The notes under the pieces were generated by a model that was given only the letters and a program-made list of their open reading frames with translations, was not told the DNA's origin and searched no databases. Below are positions 1-7,381 of a DNA stretch of 64,000 bases, piece after piece; the stretch's first letter is position 1; each line of letters starts with the position of its first letter. Position numbers and translations under genes: made by a program. The stretch spans positions 37,862 through 101,861 of the forward strand of contig JAFYIE010000047.1 of NCBI GenBank assembly GCA_017538795.1, given 5' to 3'. Source of the stretch: Bacteroidales bacterium. Its GTDB lineage: Bacteria; Bacteroidota; Bacteroidia; Bacteroidales; F082.

Positions 1-1047
1 GACTGTGTTTTTGAAAGCCGTGTCTTCCAGATTTCTAAGAATAAAAGACGAGATAAGCCATATCGGACTCGACACCGCGGCGGCTGCAATGAAAAACGGG
101 AATCCTAAAATCACCATCAAAGTCTTCCACAACGTGCGCCAAAACGGGGTTTTCTTCGCCACTGAAGTCACCGAAATCAATTTTTCGTTTCTGTGCTTGG
201 TGAACTCCACAACTTTTTGAAACACCTCCTTCGCCTTTTCCGGTTCTTTCTCCCTGAATTCCAAAGTTTTAGCAATAAAACGTTTGTTCCTTTTAAGTTG
301 CATGTTCAAAGGCAACCGACCGGCTCTTATCTTCGTAATCTCCCAAATAGCTTCATAGTCCTCATCATCAGGCACATACGAGATGAGCTCAGCCATCCTT
401 TCTGTCAAAACAGCCTTCAAACCATTGAGAATCATTATTTCGGTTTCGCCTTCGTGTTCTTTGACGTATTCCGTCACGTTGATAGGCTTGCCGTAGCTCA
501 CAATAATGGTGGAACGCAGACGGAAATAATCGCCGTATTCCAAGCCTGTCGGGATGATGTAAACAGGTTTCTCGTGCCCGAACTTCTGATTCGCCTCCAG
601 TGCTATGTGAAAAATTCCCTTGCTGAGCTGACGAAGCGAGTGCTTGGTGCGGTGTGTCGCCTCAGGAAACAAAAACAGCGGCACCTCGTCGTGAATAACG
701 TCAACAGCCTGGTCGATAATGTATCCGTTCTTGTCGCGAACCGAGCTTATGCCGTCTCTCATCCTGAAAATCGGCAAAATCTTCATCCATTTCAAAAGCT
801 TTGCCGTGCCCGGATTCTTGAAGATATCAGCTCTCGCGATGAAAACCTTTCTGCCTTTCAACGACATGATAAGCACCAACGCGTCCATCAAGGCGTTGCA
901 GTGATTCGAACCAAAAATGCAAGCCCCGTCGCTCGGAATATTCTCTCTCCCGTTGATTTTAAACCTTTTGAAACAACGACGCGTGTGATAATCAACGAAT
1001 ACCTTCGCTAAATTGTATAATTTGTCGTTATCCTGAATCTTGCTCAT
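1..1047 (-). CDS. 1-acyl-sn-glycerol-3-phosphate acyltransferase (PlsC) family, 3' end cut by window edge
   Basis: Reading leftward from the ATG at 1045-1047 there is an uninterrupted frame of 349 codons that runs off the left edge, so the C-terminus is missing. Early residues contain SNHCNALMDAL, a PlsC/LPLAT-type active-site histidine-aspartate motif with five rather than four residues between H and D, and FPEATHRT, the counterpart of the FPEGT acyl-acceptor motif. A strongly hydrophobic segment (TLMVILGFPFFIAAAV) lies near the visible end, followed by another possible membrane segment. By family it should move an acyl chain onto a lysophospholipid or glycerol-phosphate at the inner membrane. 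Substrate cannot be told from sequence. A TAATTTTG -7 element about 20 bp upstream supports the chosen start. The gene is divergent from the FMN-binding gene. Confidence 0.85.
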   Translation of the reverse strand, partial: MSKIQDNDKLYNLAKVFVDYHTRRCFKRFKINGRENIPSDGACIFGSNHCNALMDALVLIMSLKGRKVFIARADIFKNPGTAKLLKWMKILPIFRMRDGISSVRDKNGYIIDQAVDVIHDEVPLFLFPEATHRTKHSLRQLSKGIFHIALEANQKFGHEKPVYIIPTGLEYGDYFRLRSTIIVSYGKPINVTEYVKEHEGETEIMILNGLKAVLTERMAELISYVPDDEDYEAIWEITKIRAGRLPLNMQLKRNKRFIAKTLEFREKEPEKAKEVFQKVVEFTKHRNEKLISVTSVAKKTPFWRTLWKTLMVILGFPFFIAAAAVSSPIWLISSFILRNLEDTAFKNTV

Positions 1048-1066
1048 TTTTCAATTTTTTAAACTA

Positions 1067-1074
1067 CAAAATTA
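1067..1074 (-). promoter_or_regulatory. -7 element TAATTTTG of the PlsC-family gene
   Basis: Exact match to the Bacteroidota TAnnTTTG -7 consensus on the minus strand, 20 bp before the acyltransferase start codon. No clear -33 TTG was picked out. Confidence 0.55.
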
Positions 1075-1105
1075 CAACTATTTTTTAAATTGACTTATTT
1101 TTTTG

Positions 1106-1113
1106 TAATTTTG
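1106..1113 (+). promoter_or_regulatory. -7 element TAATTTTG of the FMN-binding gene
   Basis: TAATTTTG followed by C, 34 bp before the ATG at 1148. The nearest TTG (1090-1092) is only 13 bp upstream, closer than the usual 18-21 bp, so the -33 is uncertain. Confidence 0.5.
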
Positions 1114-1147
1114 CAGGCAAGTTAAATGTAACAAGTCATTTATTAAT

Positions 1148-1636
1148 ATGAGAATTTTAAACTACATCTTCGTCATCGCACTCGGATTTTTCGCGGTGAT
1201 GTTCGGCATCGACCGTTTCGGAAACAACAACGCTCAGCAGGTTGGCGACACCACACTTTACACAGAGGAATTTTGTAAGGATATAATTGGCTTCAACGAT
1301 TATATTCCGTTGGAAATCAACATGAAAGACGGCAAAATAGCAAATATCGTCATCCTCGACAACCAGGAAACGCCTCGTTTTCTGCAAAAGGTGACAGACG
1401 CTGGTTTGGTTGAGAAATTCTATGGTCTCACACCAGACGAAGCCATCAATTTGGACATCGACGCTGTGAGTGGAGCCACCTACAGCTCAAACGCCATCAT
1501 AAAATCGGTGAAGACTCGCATGGCTATTTACGAAAAAGAAATGAATCCAAATCCGTGGACATGGCAACTCATCGGCATCATCTGCTGCGCCGTAATTCTT
1601 TGTTTATTAAGCCTTTGCAAAAAGAAAGCCAACTAA
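1148..1636 (+). CDS. FMN-binding (RnfG/NqrC-type) domain small membrane protein
   Basis: A 162-residue protein with an N-terminal membrane segment (about 4-22), an extracytoplasmic FMN_bind-type domain, and a second membrane segment near the C-terminus (about 135-155) ending in lysines. The motif DAVSGATYSS (about 114-123) matches the site at which flavin is covalently linked through a threonine in RnfG, NqrC and related proteins. It is a stand-alone domain: no rnf or nqr subunits are nearby, so the electron partner is unknown. The stop overlaps the 3' end of the convergent rsmI by 4 bp. Confidence 0.8.
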   Translation: MRILNYIFVIALGFFAVMFGIDRFGNNNAQQVGDTTLYTEEFCKDIIGFNDYIPLEINMKDGKIANIVILDNQETPRFLQKVTDAGLVEKFYGLTPDEAINLDIDAVSGATYSSNAIIKSVKTRMAIYEKEMNPNPWTWQLIGIICCAVILCLLSLCKKKAN

Positions 1637-2307
1637 ATTGAGGTGCCTTCGAGCACTATCACAATCTCGCCTTTCACTTCTTTATTTGAGAAGTACTCTA
1701 TGACTTCCGCCAGGGTGCCTCTCACGTTCTCTTCGTGTATTTTAGTGAGCTCGCGCGCCACCGACACCTTGCGGTCGGGACCTGCTGCTTCGGCAAGCTG
1801 TTCCAAGGTCTTTACAAGTCTGAACGGCGACTCATAAAGTATCGTAGTGTATTCATTTTCAACGACTTGCTTTATCTTGGTCTGACGACCTTTTTTATGC
1901 GGAAGGAAGCCTTCGAAAATAAAATGATCTGCCGCCAAACCTGAATTTACGAGAGCCGGCACGAAGGCGGTGGCACCTGGGAGACACTCTACCTCCACTC
2001 CGCGACGGATGCATTCGCGCACCAGCATGAAGCCAGGGTCGGAGATAGCCGGAGTGCCGGCGTCGGTAACCAAAGCCATGCGTTCGCCGTTAGCGATACG
2101 TTCGGCGATGCGCTCCACAACGACGTGCTCATTGTTCAAATGAAACGCCTGCATCGGCTTGCTTATATCGTAGTGTTTCAACAAGTTACCGCTTGTACGC
2201 GTGTCTTCCGCAAGAATCACGTCGACCTCCTCGCGCAGCACACGCAAAGCCCTCAAAGTGATGTCCTCAAGGTTGCCGATAGGAGTAGGAACTAAATATA
2301 ATTTCAT
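1633..2307 (-). CDS. rsmI: 16S rRNA (cytidine1402-2'-O)-methyltransferase RsmI
   Basis: RsmI uses S-adenosylmethionine to methylate the ribose of C1402 in the ribosomal decoding centre. The N-terminus LYLVPTPIGNLEDITLRAL, the segment AEDTRTSGNLLKHY, VTDAGTPAISDPG and LPGATAFVPALVNSGL are the conserved tetrapyrrole-methylase-fold motifs of the family. At 224 residues it is shorter than E. coli RsmI (about 286), lacking the C-terminal part. Its start overlaps the stop of the upstream acidic-protein gene by 4 bp (ATGA), indicating translational coupling. Confidence 0.95.
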   Translation of the reverse strand: MKLYLVPTPIGNLEDITLRALRVLREEVDVILAEDTRTSGNLLKHYDISKPMQAFHLNNEHVVVERIAERIANGERMALVTDAGTPAISDPGFMLVRECIRRGVEVECLPGATAFVPALVNSGLAADHFIFEGFLPHKKGRQTKIKQVVENEYTTILYESPFRLVKTLEQLAEAAGPDRKVSVARELTKIHEENVRGTLAEVIEYFSNKEVKGEIVIVLEGTSI

Positions 2308-3014
2308 AAAAATCTTCTTTCAACAAGGTCATTCAGCATTTTGTAGGCCTGCGACTCGGTGTCCCACTGAAGCTCGATCTGAAGCTCGCTCATATAAACC
2401 TTAGCTCCCGAAAGCGTAGGAAACTCGTTCAACGCATTGATAGATTTGCTGTATCGATCAAAAGAACCGCCAAACAAGTCGTTGATAATCATCATCTTAT
2501 CGTTTATACCCAATGCTGTGCGAATATCTGTCACAGGTGTGCGCTGCAAACGCGCCGCAAGGCTGTTGTCAACAGGTTCCTCTACATGGAAAGAAACATC
2601 CTCCTCATCTTCCCAATCCTCCTCATCCACATCCTCTTCATCACTTTCTTCTCCTTCCTTATCCTCACTATCCATCTTCTCTTCATACTCCTCCTTATCC
2701 TCTTCTTCCATATTCAAATTATCACCATTCGGTGTCTCGATTTCCAATTCGACGTCACGGTTTATCAACTCCCCTCCCTCGTTGATTTCGGTGTTTTCAT
2801 TTTTTCTTTCGAAATCGTCCAATTCCTGCTTATCTAACTGACAATCACACAATATGCCATAAAAATCTCGTGTATATTCCATCATGACATCAAAGTCGAG
2901 ACGACTCATTTCACGGTCGTTGCGCAACATATAGTCAACCTGCACCATCATACGGCTGAGAAGGCGCTTCATTTCGAGCATGATATTATTTTCTGAATTT
3001 TTTTGTGTTTCCAT
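2304..3014 (-). CDS. Acidic protein of unknown function
   Basis: A 236-residue protein with no recognised function. The N-terminal third is predicted helical. Residues from about 85 to 145 are a very acidic, Glu/Asp-rich stretch that is probably disordered. The C-terminal part carries a compact conserved-looking block (DIRTALGINDKMMIINDLF followed by LNEFPTL) that I recall from uncharacterised Bacteroidales proteins. No signal peptide or membrane segment is visible, so it is likely cytoplasmic. It is the first gene of a two-gene unit with rsmI (4-bp overlap) and is transcribed divergently from tdk. The opposite-strand frames in the acidic tract are shadows. Confidence 0.75.
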   Translation of the reverse strand: METQKNSENNIMLEMKRLLSRMMVQVDYMLRNDREMSRLDFDVMMEYTRDFYGILCDCQLDKQELDDFERKNENTEINEGGELINRDVELEIETPNGDNLNMEEEDKEEYEEKMDSEDKEGEESDEEDVDEEDWEDEEDVSFHVEEPVDNSLAARLQRTPVTDIRTALGINDKMMIINDLFGGSFDRYSKSINALNEFPTLSGAKVYMSELQIELQWDTESQAYKMLNDLVERRFL

Positions 3015-3027
3015 ATCAAATATTCCT

Positions 3028-3050
3028 TAATTTTGTGCTCAACAAAAATA
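3028..3050. promoter_or_regulatory. Back-to-back divergent -7 elements (tdk and acidic-protein gene)
   Basis: TAATTTTG at 3028-3035 on the plus strand faces tdk (start 3073). TATTTTTG at 3043-3050 on the minus strand faces the acidic-protein gene (start 3014). The two elements are only 7 bp apart, so the promoters overlap and may compete. Confidence 0.6.
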
Positions 3051-3072
3051 TAAAAAATTTAAATACGTAGAT

Positions 3073-3684
3073 ATGTTTCTCGAAAAAGATTCTCATAATA
3101 AATCTCAGGGTTGGATTGAGGTTGTCTGTGGTTCAATGTTTTCAGGCAAAACAGAAGAATTGATTCGCCGTCTGAATCGTGCCAGAATCGCAAAACTTAG
3201 GGTGGAGATTTTCAAGCCGGGAATCGATACGAGATACTCAGAGGAAGACGTGGTTTCGCATAACGCCAATGCCTTGCACTCAATTCCGGTGGAAAACGCG
3301 CAGCAAATTCTGTTTTATTCCAACGAGTGCGACGTCATCGGCATCGACGAGGCGCAATTTTTCGGAAACGAACTTATAGATGTCTGCCAACAACTTGCCA
3401 ATCAAGGAATTAGAGTTATCATTGCAGGCCTCGACATGGACTTCATGGGCAAGCCGTTCGGTCCTATGCCACAACTCATGGCGATAGCCGAAGACGTGAC
3501 AAAAGTACACGCGATATGCATGCGTTGCGGTAGTCTGGCACAATATTCGCACCGCACCATCGCCGGCGACAAACTCGTTGTTTTAGGTGAGACAGAGAGC
3601 TACGAGCCACTTTGCCGCGAATGCTATAATAAAGCTATGGCTGAAAAAGCTCAGAAAGAAGCTAATGCAGACCCTTCACTGTAG
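3073..3684 (+). CDS. tdk: Thymidine kinase
   Basis: Phosphorylates thymidine to dTMP in the pyrimidine salvage pathway, in the cytoplasm. The P-loop [14 protein letters not shown] lies near residues 21-34, the Walker-B-like DEAQFF at about 96-101, and a C-terminal zinc site is given by CMRCG and CREC. At 203 residues it is normal for the type II (TK1-like) family. The 3' end overlaps the convergent tsaB by 23 bp. Confidence 0.95.
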   Translation: MFLEKDSHNKSQGWIEVVCGSMFSGKTEELIRRLNRARIAKLRVEIFKPGIDTRYSEEDVVSHNANALHSIPVENAQQILFYSNECDVIGIDEAQFFGNELIDVCQQLANQGIRVIIAGLDMDFMGKPFGPMPQLMAIAEDVTKVHAICMRCGSLAQYSHRTIAGDKLVVLGETESYEPLCRECYNKAMAEKAQKEANADPSL

Positions 3685-4351
3685 GGGTTCCCGGAACGAA
3701 ATCTTTAAGGTAGAACGGCTCAAAATAAGCCACATCAACAAAATCTTTATTATTTAATTTTTGTTGAGCTATAATATTCATATACTTAGCCGAACAATAA
3801 AAATCTTTTATCACTGTGATTTTATCGTCGTTTGCAAAGAGTTCAGCGCATTTGTCTGCACCGTCGCCAAAAAGATACAGATGATGGTCTTTTTTTAGGT
3901 CAGCGAATGAATTCTCATCGATGATGACAGCCTCGGTATCTCTTATTTTGTTGACATTTTCGTCAAATATGGCGGCGTAGACCTCCATGCGGCGGGCGTC
4001 GATCATCGGAATACGTAAAGACGTGCCATGGCGCGTCTCTACAGTGACACCATAGGCCATTGCGTGAAGGGTTTCGACAGCGATTAATGGTTTGGAAACA
4101 GCGTAGCAGATGCCTTTGGCGGTGCTCACACCTATGCGGAGGCCAGTGTAGGAACCAGGTCCCATGCTGACAGCCACGGCATCAAGTTGTGAGTATGAAA
4201 TTCCCGCTTTTTTCATCACAGAATCGATGAAAAGAGTGATTTTTTCAGAGTGATTCTGGCCTTTCGGGTCTTCCTCGCAAGCCAAAACCTCGCCGTTATG
4301 CACCAGAGCCACCGAACACGATGGCGTAGCAGTTTCCAAACAAAGAATCAT
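3662..4351 (-). CDS. tsaB: tRNA threonylcarbamoyladenosine biosynthesis protein TsaB
   Basis: TsaB partners TsaD (with TsaE) in making t6A37 on ANN-decoding tRNAs. The start [16 protein letters not shown] and the motif [11 protein letters not shown] are diagnostic. The frame stays open upstream to 4477, but the start at 4351 is chosen because the protein family begins there and a TATTTTTG -7 element sits at 4368-4375. The extra upstream codons would be translated repeat. Protein length 229. Residues 104-113 ([10 protein letters not shown]) are encoded by a 28-bp palindromic repeat, placed just before the conserved [12 protein letters not shown] segment, where relatives have a loop. Confidence 0.93.
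   Translation of the reverse strand: MILCLETATPSCSVALVHNGEVLACEEDPKGQNHSEKITLFIDSVMKKAGISYSQLDAVAVSMGPGSYTGLRIGVSTAKGICYAVSKPLIAVETLHAMAYGVTVETRHGTSLRIPMIDARRMEVYAAIFDENVNKIRDTEAVIIDENSFADLKKDHHLYLFGDGADKCAELFANDDKITVIKDFYCSAKYMNIIAQQKLNNKDFVDVAYFEPFYLKDFVPGTPTVKGLH
4015..4042. repeat. 28-bp palindromic element inside tsaB
   Basis: Imperfect palindrome beginning GTAAAGACGTGCC and ending GGCGCGTCTCTAC. The plus-strand sequence is identical over 28 bp to the copy in the DUF4175-like gene (42137-42164) and near-identical to an intergenic copy at 61009-61036. It keeps tsaB in frame. Confidence 0.85.
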
Positions 4352-4367
4352 TTCTTTAAAATTTTTG

Positions 4368-4375
4368 CAAAAATA
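4368..4375 (-). promoter_or_regulatory. -7 element TATTTTTG of tsaB
   Basis: Consensus TAnnTTTG element ending 17 bp before the tsaB start. It lies inside the longer open frame and therefore argues for the start at 4351. Confidence 0.6.
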
Positions 4376-4380
4376 CGAAA

Positions 4381-4416
4381 AAGTTTGAAGTTTGAAATTT
4401 GAAGTTTGAAGTTTTT
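4381..4416. repeat. Simple repeat of AAGTTTG units
   Basis: Tandem degenerate units (AAGTTTGAAGTTTGAAATTT and so on). On the other strand this reads AACTTCAAACTT, the same class of repeat found in frame inside rfbD (5864-5899). Confidence 0.75.
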
Positions 4417-4460
4417 CTACATAAGCGTTATTCAGAGCGAAATGCAGAAATATTCTTTCA

Positions 4461-4534
4461 TAGTCTTTAGTCATCAATTAGAGAGCCTCAGCTCGCGCAG
4501 CGAGATGCCAGCTCGATAATGATGACTAAAGACG
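4461..4534. repeat. Hairpin repeat, GTCTTTAGTC arms, copy 1
   Basis: About 74 bp with complementary arms (TAGTCTTTAGTCATCA against TGATGACTAAAGAC) and a GC-richer core. It is followed 16 bp later by a near-identical copy. Resembles REP/BIME palindromic units. Confidence 0.8.
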
Positions 4535-4550
4535 AGACATAAAAACAATT

Positions 4551-4625
4551 TAGTCTTTAGTCGTCAATTAGAGAGCCTCAGCGAGCACAGCGAGATGCCA
4601 GCTCGATAATGACGACTAAAGACGA
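4551..4625. repeat. Hairpin repeat, GTCTTTAGTC arms, copy 2
   Basis: Same orientation as copy 1. The arm base A in GTCATCA is G here, and the opposite arm changes T to C (TGACGAC), a compensatory pair that preserves the hairpin. The core differs at a few positions. The 345-bp gap between tsaB and rfbC holds these hairpins, the simple repeat at 4381-4416 and two promoters, and no gene. Confidence 0.8.
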
Positions 4626-4664
4626 AAATTTCACTTTTTTCTTTGATATTAAAATTTAAATATG

Positions 4665-4672
4665 TATTTTTG
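4665..4672 (+). promoter_or_regulatory. -7 element TATTTTTG of the rfbCDB operon
   Basis: TATTTTTG followed by C, 25 bp upstream of the rfbC start at 4697. It excludes the longer in-frame start at 4643. Confidence 0.65.
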
Positions 4673-4696
4673 CAGGTTAATTGTACATTTTTTAGA

Positions 4697-5257
4697 ATGG
4701 AAGTCATAAAAACTGATATTGAAGGAGTTGTGATAATTGAGCCGAAAATATTCGGTGATGCCAGAGGATATTTTTTCGAATCTTTTTCGCAGAGAGAGTT
4801 TGATGAAAAGGTTTGCAAGACGGTTTTTGTGCAGGACAACGAGTCGAAATCATGCTACGGAGTGTTGAGAGGACTGCATTTCCAAAAGCCGCCGTTTGCT
4901 CAGTCGAAATTGGTTCGCTGCGTGAAAGGTAAGGTTTTGGACGTAGCTGTCGATATCAGAAAAGGCTCGCCGACATACGGAAAATACATCGCTATAGAGC
5001 TTTCTGAGGAAAACCATAGGATGTTTTTCATTCCACAAGGATTTGCGCATGGTTTCTCTGTCTTGAGCGAAACGGCAGTGTTTCAGTACAAATGCGACAA
5101 CTACTACGCTCCGCAAAGCGAAGGAGCACTCCTCTGGAACGATAAAGACTTGAATATCAACTGGATGATACCAGAAAAAGACGTCATTTTATCAGAAAAA
5201 GACAAACATCATCCACTTTTTAAAGATTTTGAATCGCCGTTTGTTTACAAAAAATAA
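4697..5257 (+). CDS. rfbC: dTDP-4-dehydrorhamnose 3,5-epimerase
   Basis: Third step of dTDP-L-rhamnose synthesis: epimerises C3 and C5 of dTDP-4-keto-6-deoxyglucose. The cupin-type core shows DARGYFFESF, the catalytic-His segment GLHFQKPPFAQSKLVRC and FIPQGFAHGF. The start MEVIKTDIEGVVIIEPK fits the family and follows the -7 element at 4665. Length 186. First gene of rfbC-rfbD-rfbB, 4 bp from rfbD. Confidence 0.96.
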   Translation: MEVIKTDIEGVVIIEPKIFGDARGYFFESFSQREFDEKVCKTVFVQDNESKSCYGVLRGLHFQKPPFAQSKLVRCVKGKVLDVAVDIRKGSPTYGKYIAIELSEENHRMFFIPQGFAHGFSVLSETAVFQYKCDNYYAPQSEGALLWNDKDLNINWMIPEKDVILSEKDKHHPLFKDFESPFVYKK

Positions 5258-5261
5258 AGAA

Positions 5262-6131
5262 ATGAATATTTTAGTCACAGGCGCCAACGGTCAGCTCGGC
5301 AACGAGATGCGGATAGTTTCGAAAGGAAGCTCCGACAACTACATCTTCACAGATGTGGCCGAACTCGACATTACCAATTCCAACGCCGTGATGGATTTCA
5401 TCAAAGATAACGAGGTAAAAGTGGTTGTCAACTGCGCCGCTTACACCAACGTTGACAAGGCTGAAGACGATGAGACAACAGCAGAACTGCTTAACGCTCA
5501 AGCGGTTGAATATCTGGCAAAAGCATGCAAAGAAAACGACGCAACGCTCATCCACATCTCTACTGACTATGTTTTCGGTGGTAACGAAGGAAATACCCCA
5601 CGAAAGGAAGATGAGCCTGTGAACCCAACGGGAGCTTACGGAAGAACCAAACTTCACGGCGAGCAAGCCATCGAGAAAGTAGGATGCAAACACATCATTA
5701 TCCGCACAGCCTGGCTTTACAGCGAGTTTGGCAACAATTTTGTAAAAACCATGCGCAAACTGACAGCCGAAAGAGACTCGTTGAAAGTCGTTTTCGACCA
5801 AGTCGGTACCCCGACATACGCCTTGGATCTCGCAAAAGTCATAATATTGTTTGTTGATGAATTAAAAACTTCAAACTCCAAACTTCAAACTCCAAACTCG
5901 ATTTACAACTATAGTAATGAAGGAGTTATCAGTTGGTACGACTTCGCCAAAGAGATTTGCGAGCTGAGCGGCAACGTGTGCGACATACAGCCATGCCACA
6001 GCGACGAGTTCCCGAGCAAGGTGAAACGCCCGAGTTACTCCGTTTTAGACAAGACAAAAATTAAAAATAAATTAAATATCACGATTCCTCATTGGAAGGA
6101 GTCATTAAAAAAATGCATTAACAACCTATGA
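5262..6131 (+). CDS. rfbD: dTDP-4-dehydrorhamnose reductase
   Basis: Final step of dTDP-L-rhamnose synthesis, NAD(P)H-dependent reduction of the 4-keto group. Rossmann GANGQLGNEMR near the N-terminus, STDYVFGG, and the YxxxK pair in GAYGRTKLHGEQ. Length 289. The start at 5262 (MNILVTGANGQLG) is preferred to an in-frame ATG at 5229 that overlaps rfbC. Residues about 202-213 (KTSNSKLQTPNS) are encoded by an AACTTCAAACTCC simple repeat just before the conserved YNYSNEGVISWYDFA segment, so this loop is repeat-derived. Overlaps rfbB by 4 bp. Confidence 0.95.
   Translation: MNILVTGANGQLGNEMRIVSKGSSDNYIFTDVAELDITNSNAVMDFIKDNEVKVVVNCAAYTNVDKAEDDETTAELLNAQAVEYLAKACKENDATLIHISTDYVFGGNEGNTPRKEDEPVNPTGAYGRTKLHGEQAIEKVGCKHIIIRTAWLYSEFGNNFVKTMRKLTAERDSLKVVFDQVGTPTYALDLAKVIILFVDELKTSNSKLQTPNSIYNYSNEGVISWYDFAKEICELSGNVCDIQPCHSDEFPSKVKRPSYSVLDKTKIKNKLNITIPHWKESLKKCINNL
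5864..5899. repeat. In-frame simple repeat within rfbD
   Basis: Two and a half units of AACTTCAAACTCC that maintain the rfbD frame. The same repeat class is intergenic at 4381-4416 in the opposite orientation. Confidence 0.75.
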
Positions 6132-7261
6132 AGAACATCATCATCACCGGCGGCGCAGGATTCATCGGAAGCCATGTTGTAAGACTTTTTGTGAACAAAT
6201 ATCCTGATTATCATATCATTAACGTTGACAAACTGACATATGCAGGCAATTTGGCAAACCTGAAAGACATCGAAAACAAGCCAAACTACACATTTGTCAA
6301 AGCCGACATCTGCGATTTTGAGACAATAATGGGAATTTTCAAGAAATACAACGTCGACGGTGTGATTCATCTCGCGGCGGAGAGCCACGTGGATCGTTCA
6401 ATAAAAGATCCGTTCACCTTCGCTCAAACCAACGTGATGGGAACATTGAGCATGCTTCAGGCCGCTAAACTGACATGGGAGCAGCTTTCAGAAAAATGGG
6501 AAGGCAAACGCTTCTATCACATCTCTACAGACGAGGTTTACGGCGCATTGGAGATGACAAATCCAGAAGGAATCAAGCCTCCGTTCACAACAAAGGCATC
6601 GTCAGGAAAGCATCATCTTGCCTACGGAAGCAAGTTCTTCACCGAGGATTTGAAATATATGCCGCATTCACCATATTCGGCATCAAAGGCAAGCTCCGAC
6701 CACTTTGTGAGAGCATTCCACGACACTTACGGCATGCCTACAATCGTGACAAACTGCTCGAACAACTATGGCCCATACCAGTTCCCAGAGAAGCTTATTC
6801 CATTGTTTATCAACAATATCCGTCATCGCAAGCCATTACCAGTTTATGGCAAAGGCGAGAATGTCCGCGACTGGTTATATGTTGAAGACCACGCAAGAGC
6901 GATTGATTTGATTTTCCATAAAGGAACGATTGCCGAAACTTACAACATCGGTGGCTTCAACGAGTGGAAAAACATTGATATCATTAAGGTCGTGATTAAC
7001 ACTGTCGATAGACTTCTTGGCAGAAAAGAAGGCGAGGACATGAACCTTATCACCTACGTAACCGATCGTGCCGGACACGATATGAGATATGCTATTGACT
7101 CATCGAAATTGCAGCGTGAACTTGGTTGGGAGCCAAGTCTGCAGTTTGAGGAAGGCATTGAAAAGACTGTAAAATGGTATTTAGAAAACCAGGCTTGGAT
7201 GGATAACATCACAAGCGGCGAATACGAAAAATACTACGAATCAATGTATGCGAACAGATAA
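6128..7261 (+). CDS. rfbB: dTDP-glucose 4,6-dehydratase
   Basis: Converts dTDP-glucose to dTDP-4-keto-6-deoxyglucose, the substrate of RfbC. The NAD-binding GGAGFIGSHVVRLF is at the N-terminus, STDEVYG and YSASKASSDH supply the catalytic T/D/E and Y-x3-K residues, and NCSNNYGPYQFPEKLIP is characteristic. At 377 residues it is slightly longer than E. coli RfbB because of an insertion around SSGKHHLAYGSKFF. It overlaps rfbD by 4 bp and ends the operon. The thymidylyltransferase RfbA needed for dTDP-glucose is not in the window. Confidence 0.96.
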   Translation: MKNIIITGGAGFIGSHVVRLFVNKYPDYHIINVDKLTYAGNLANLKDIENKPNYTFVKADICDFETIMGIFKKYNVDGVIHLAAESHVDRSIKDPFTFAQTNVMGTLSMLQAAKLTWEQLSEKWEGKRFYHISTDEVYGALEMTNPEGIKPPFTTKASSGKHHLAYGSKFFTEDLKYMPHSPYSASKASSDHFVRAFHDTYGMPTIVTNCSNNYGPYQFPEKLIPLFINNIRHRKPLPVYGKGENVRDWLYVEDHARAIDLIFHKGTIAETYNIGGFNEWKNIDIIKVVINTVDRLLGRKEGEDMNLITYVTDRAGHDMRYAIDSSKLQRELGWEPSLQFEEGIEKTVKWYLENQAWMDNITSGEYEKYYESMYANR

Positions 7262-7301
7262 ACTTTCACATATTATCCGTTCTAAGTGTAGGTATGCGCG
7301 T

Positions 7302-7340
7302 GTAGTAACCCCATGGCCGTGAATGGGGGGGGGGTAATTA
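7302..7340. repeat. Poly-G tract in a short inverted-repeat context
   Basis: Ten consecutive G at 7325-7334, preceded by AACCCCATGGCC, whose C-run can pair with the G-run. It lies 47 bp upstream of the DUF4954-like start. The rest of the rfbB-to-DUF4954 gap shows no gene. Confidence 0.7.
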
Positions 7341-7381
7341 TATGTCTGTAAATCAATGAATTAACCCTTAAATTTAAAAAA

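Noticed and set aside
193-1011. 272-codon plus-strand open frame over the acyltransferase
   Set aside because: It is the antisense shadow of the PlsC-family gene, which shows the H-D and FPEATH motifs on the minus strand. The plus-strand translation has no recognisable domain.
2437-2841. Ser-rich plus-strand open frames opposite the acidic protein
   Set aside because: Low-complexity Ser/Pro composition is the complement of the Glu/Asp codons of the real gene, with no start context.
4378-4477. N-terminal extension of TsaB to the ATG at 4477
   Set aside because: The extra 42 codons are the AAGTTTG simple repeat and contain the -7 promoter element. The family starts at MILCLETA.
4381-4625. CRISPR array considered for the tandem repeats
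   Set aside because: Only two hairpin copies with no spacer variation, no third unit and no cas genes in the window.
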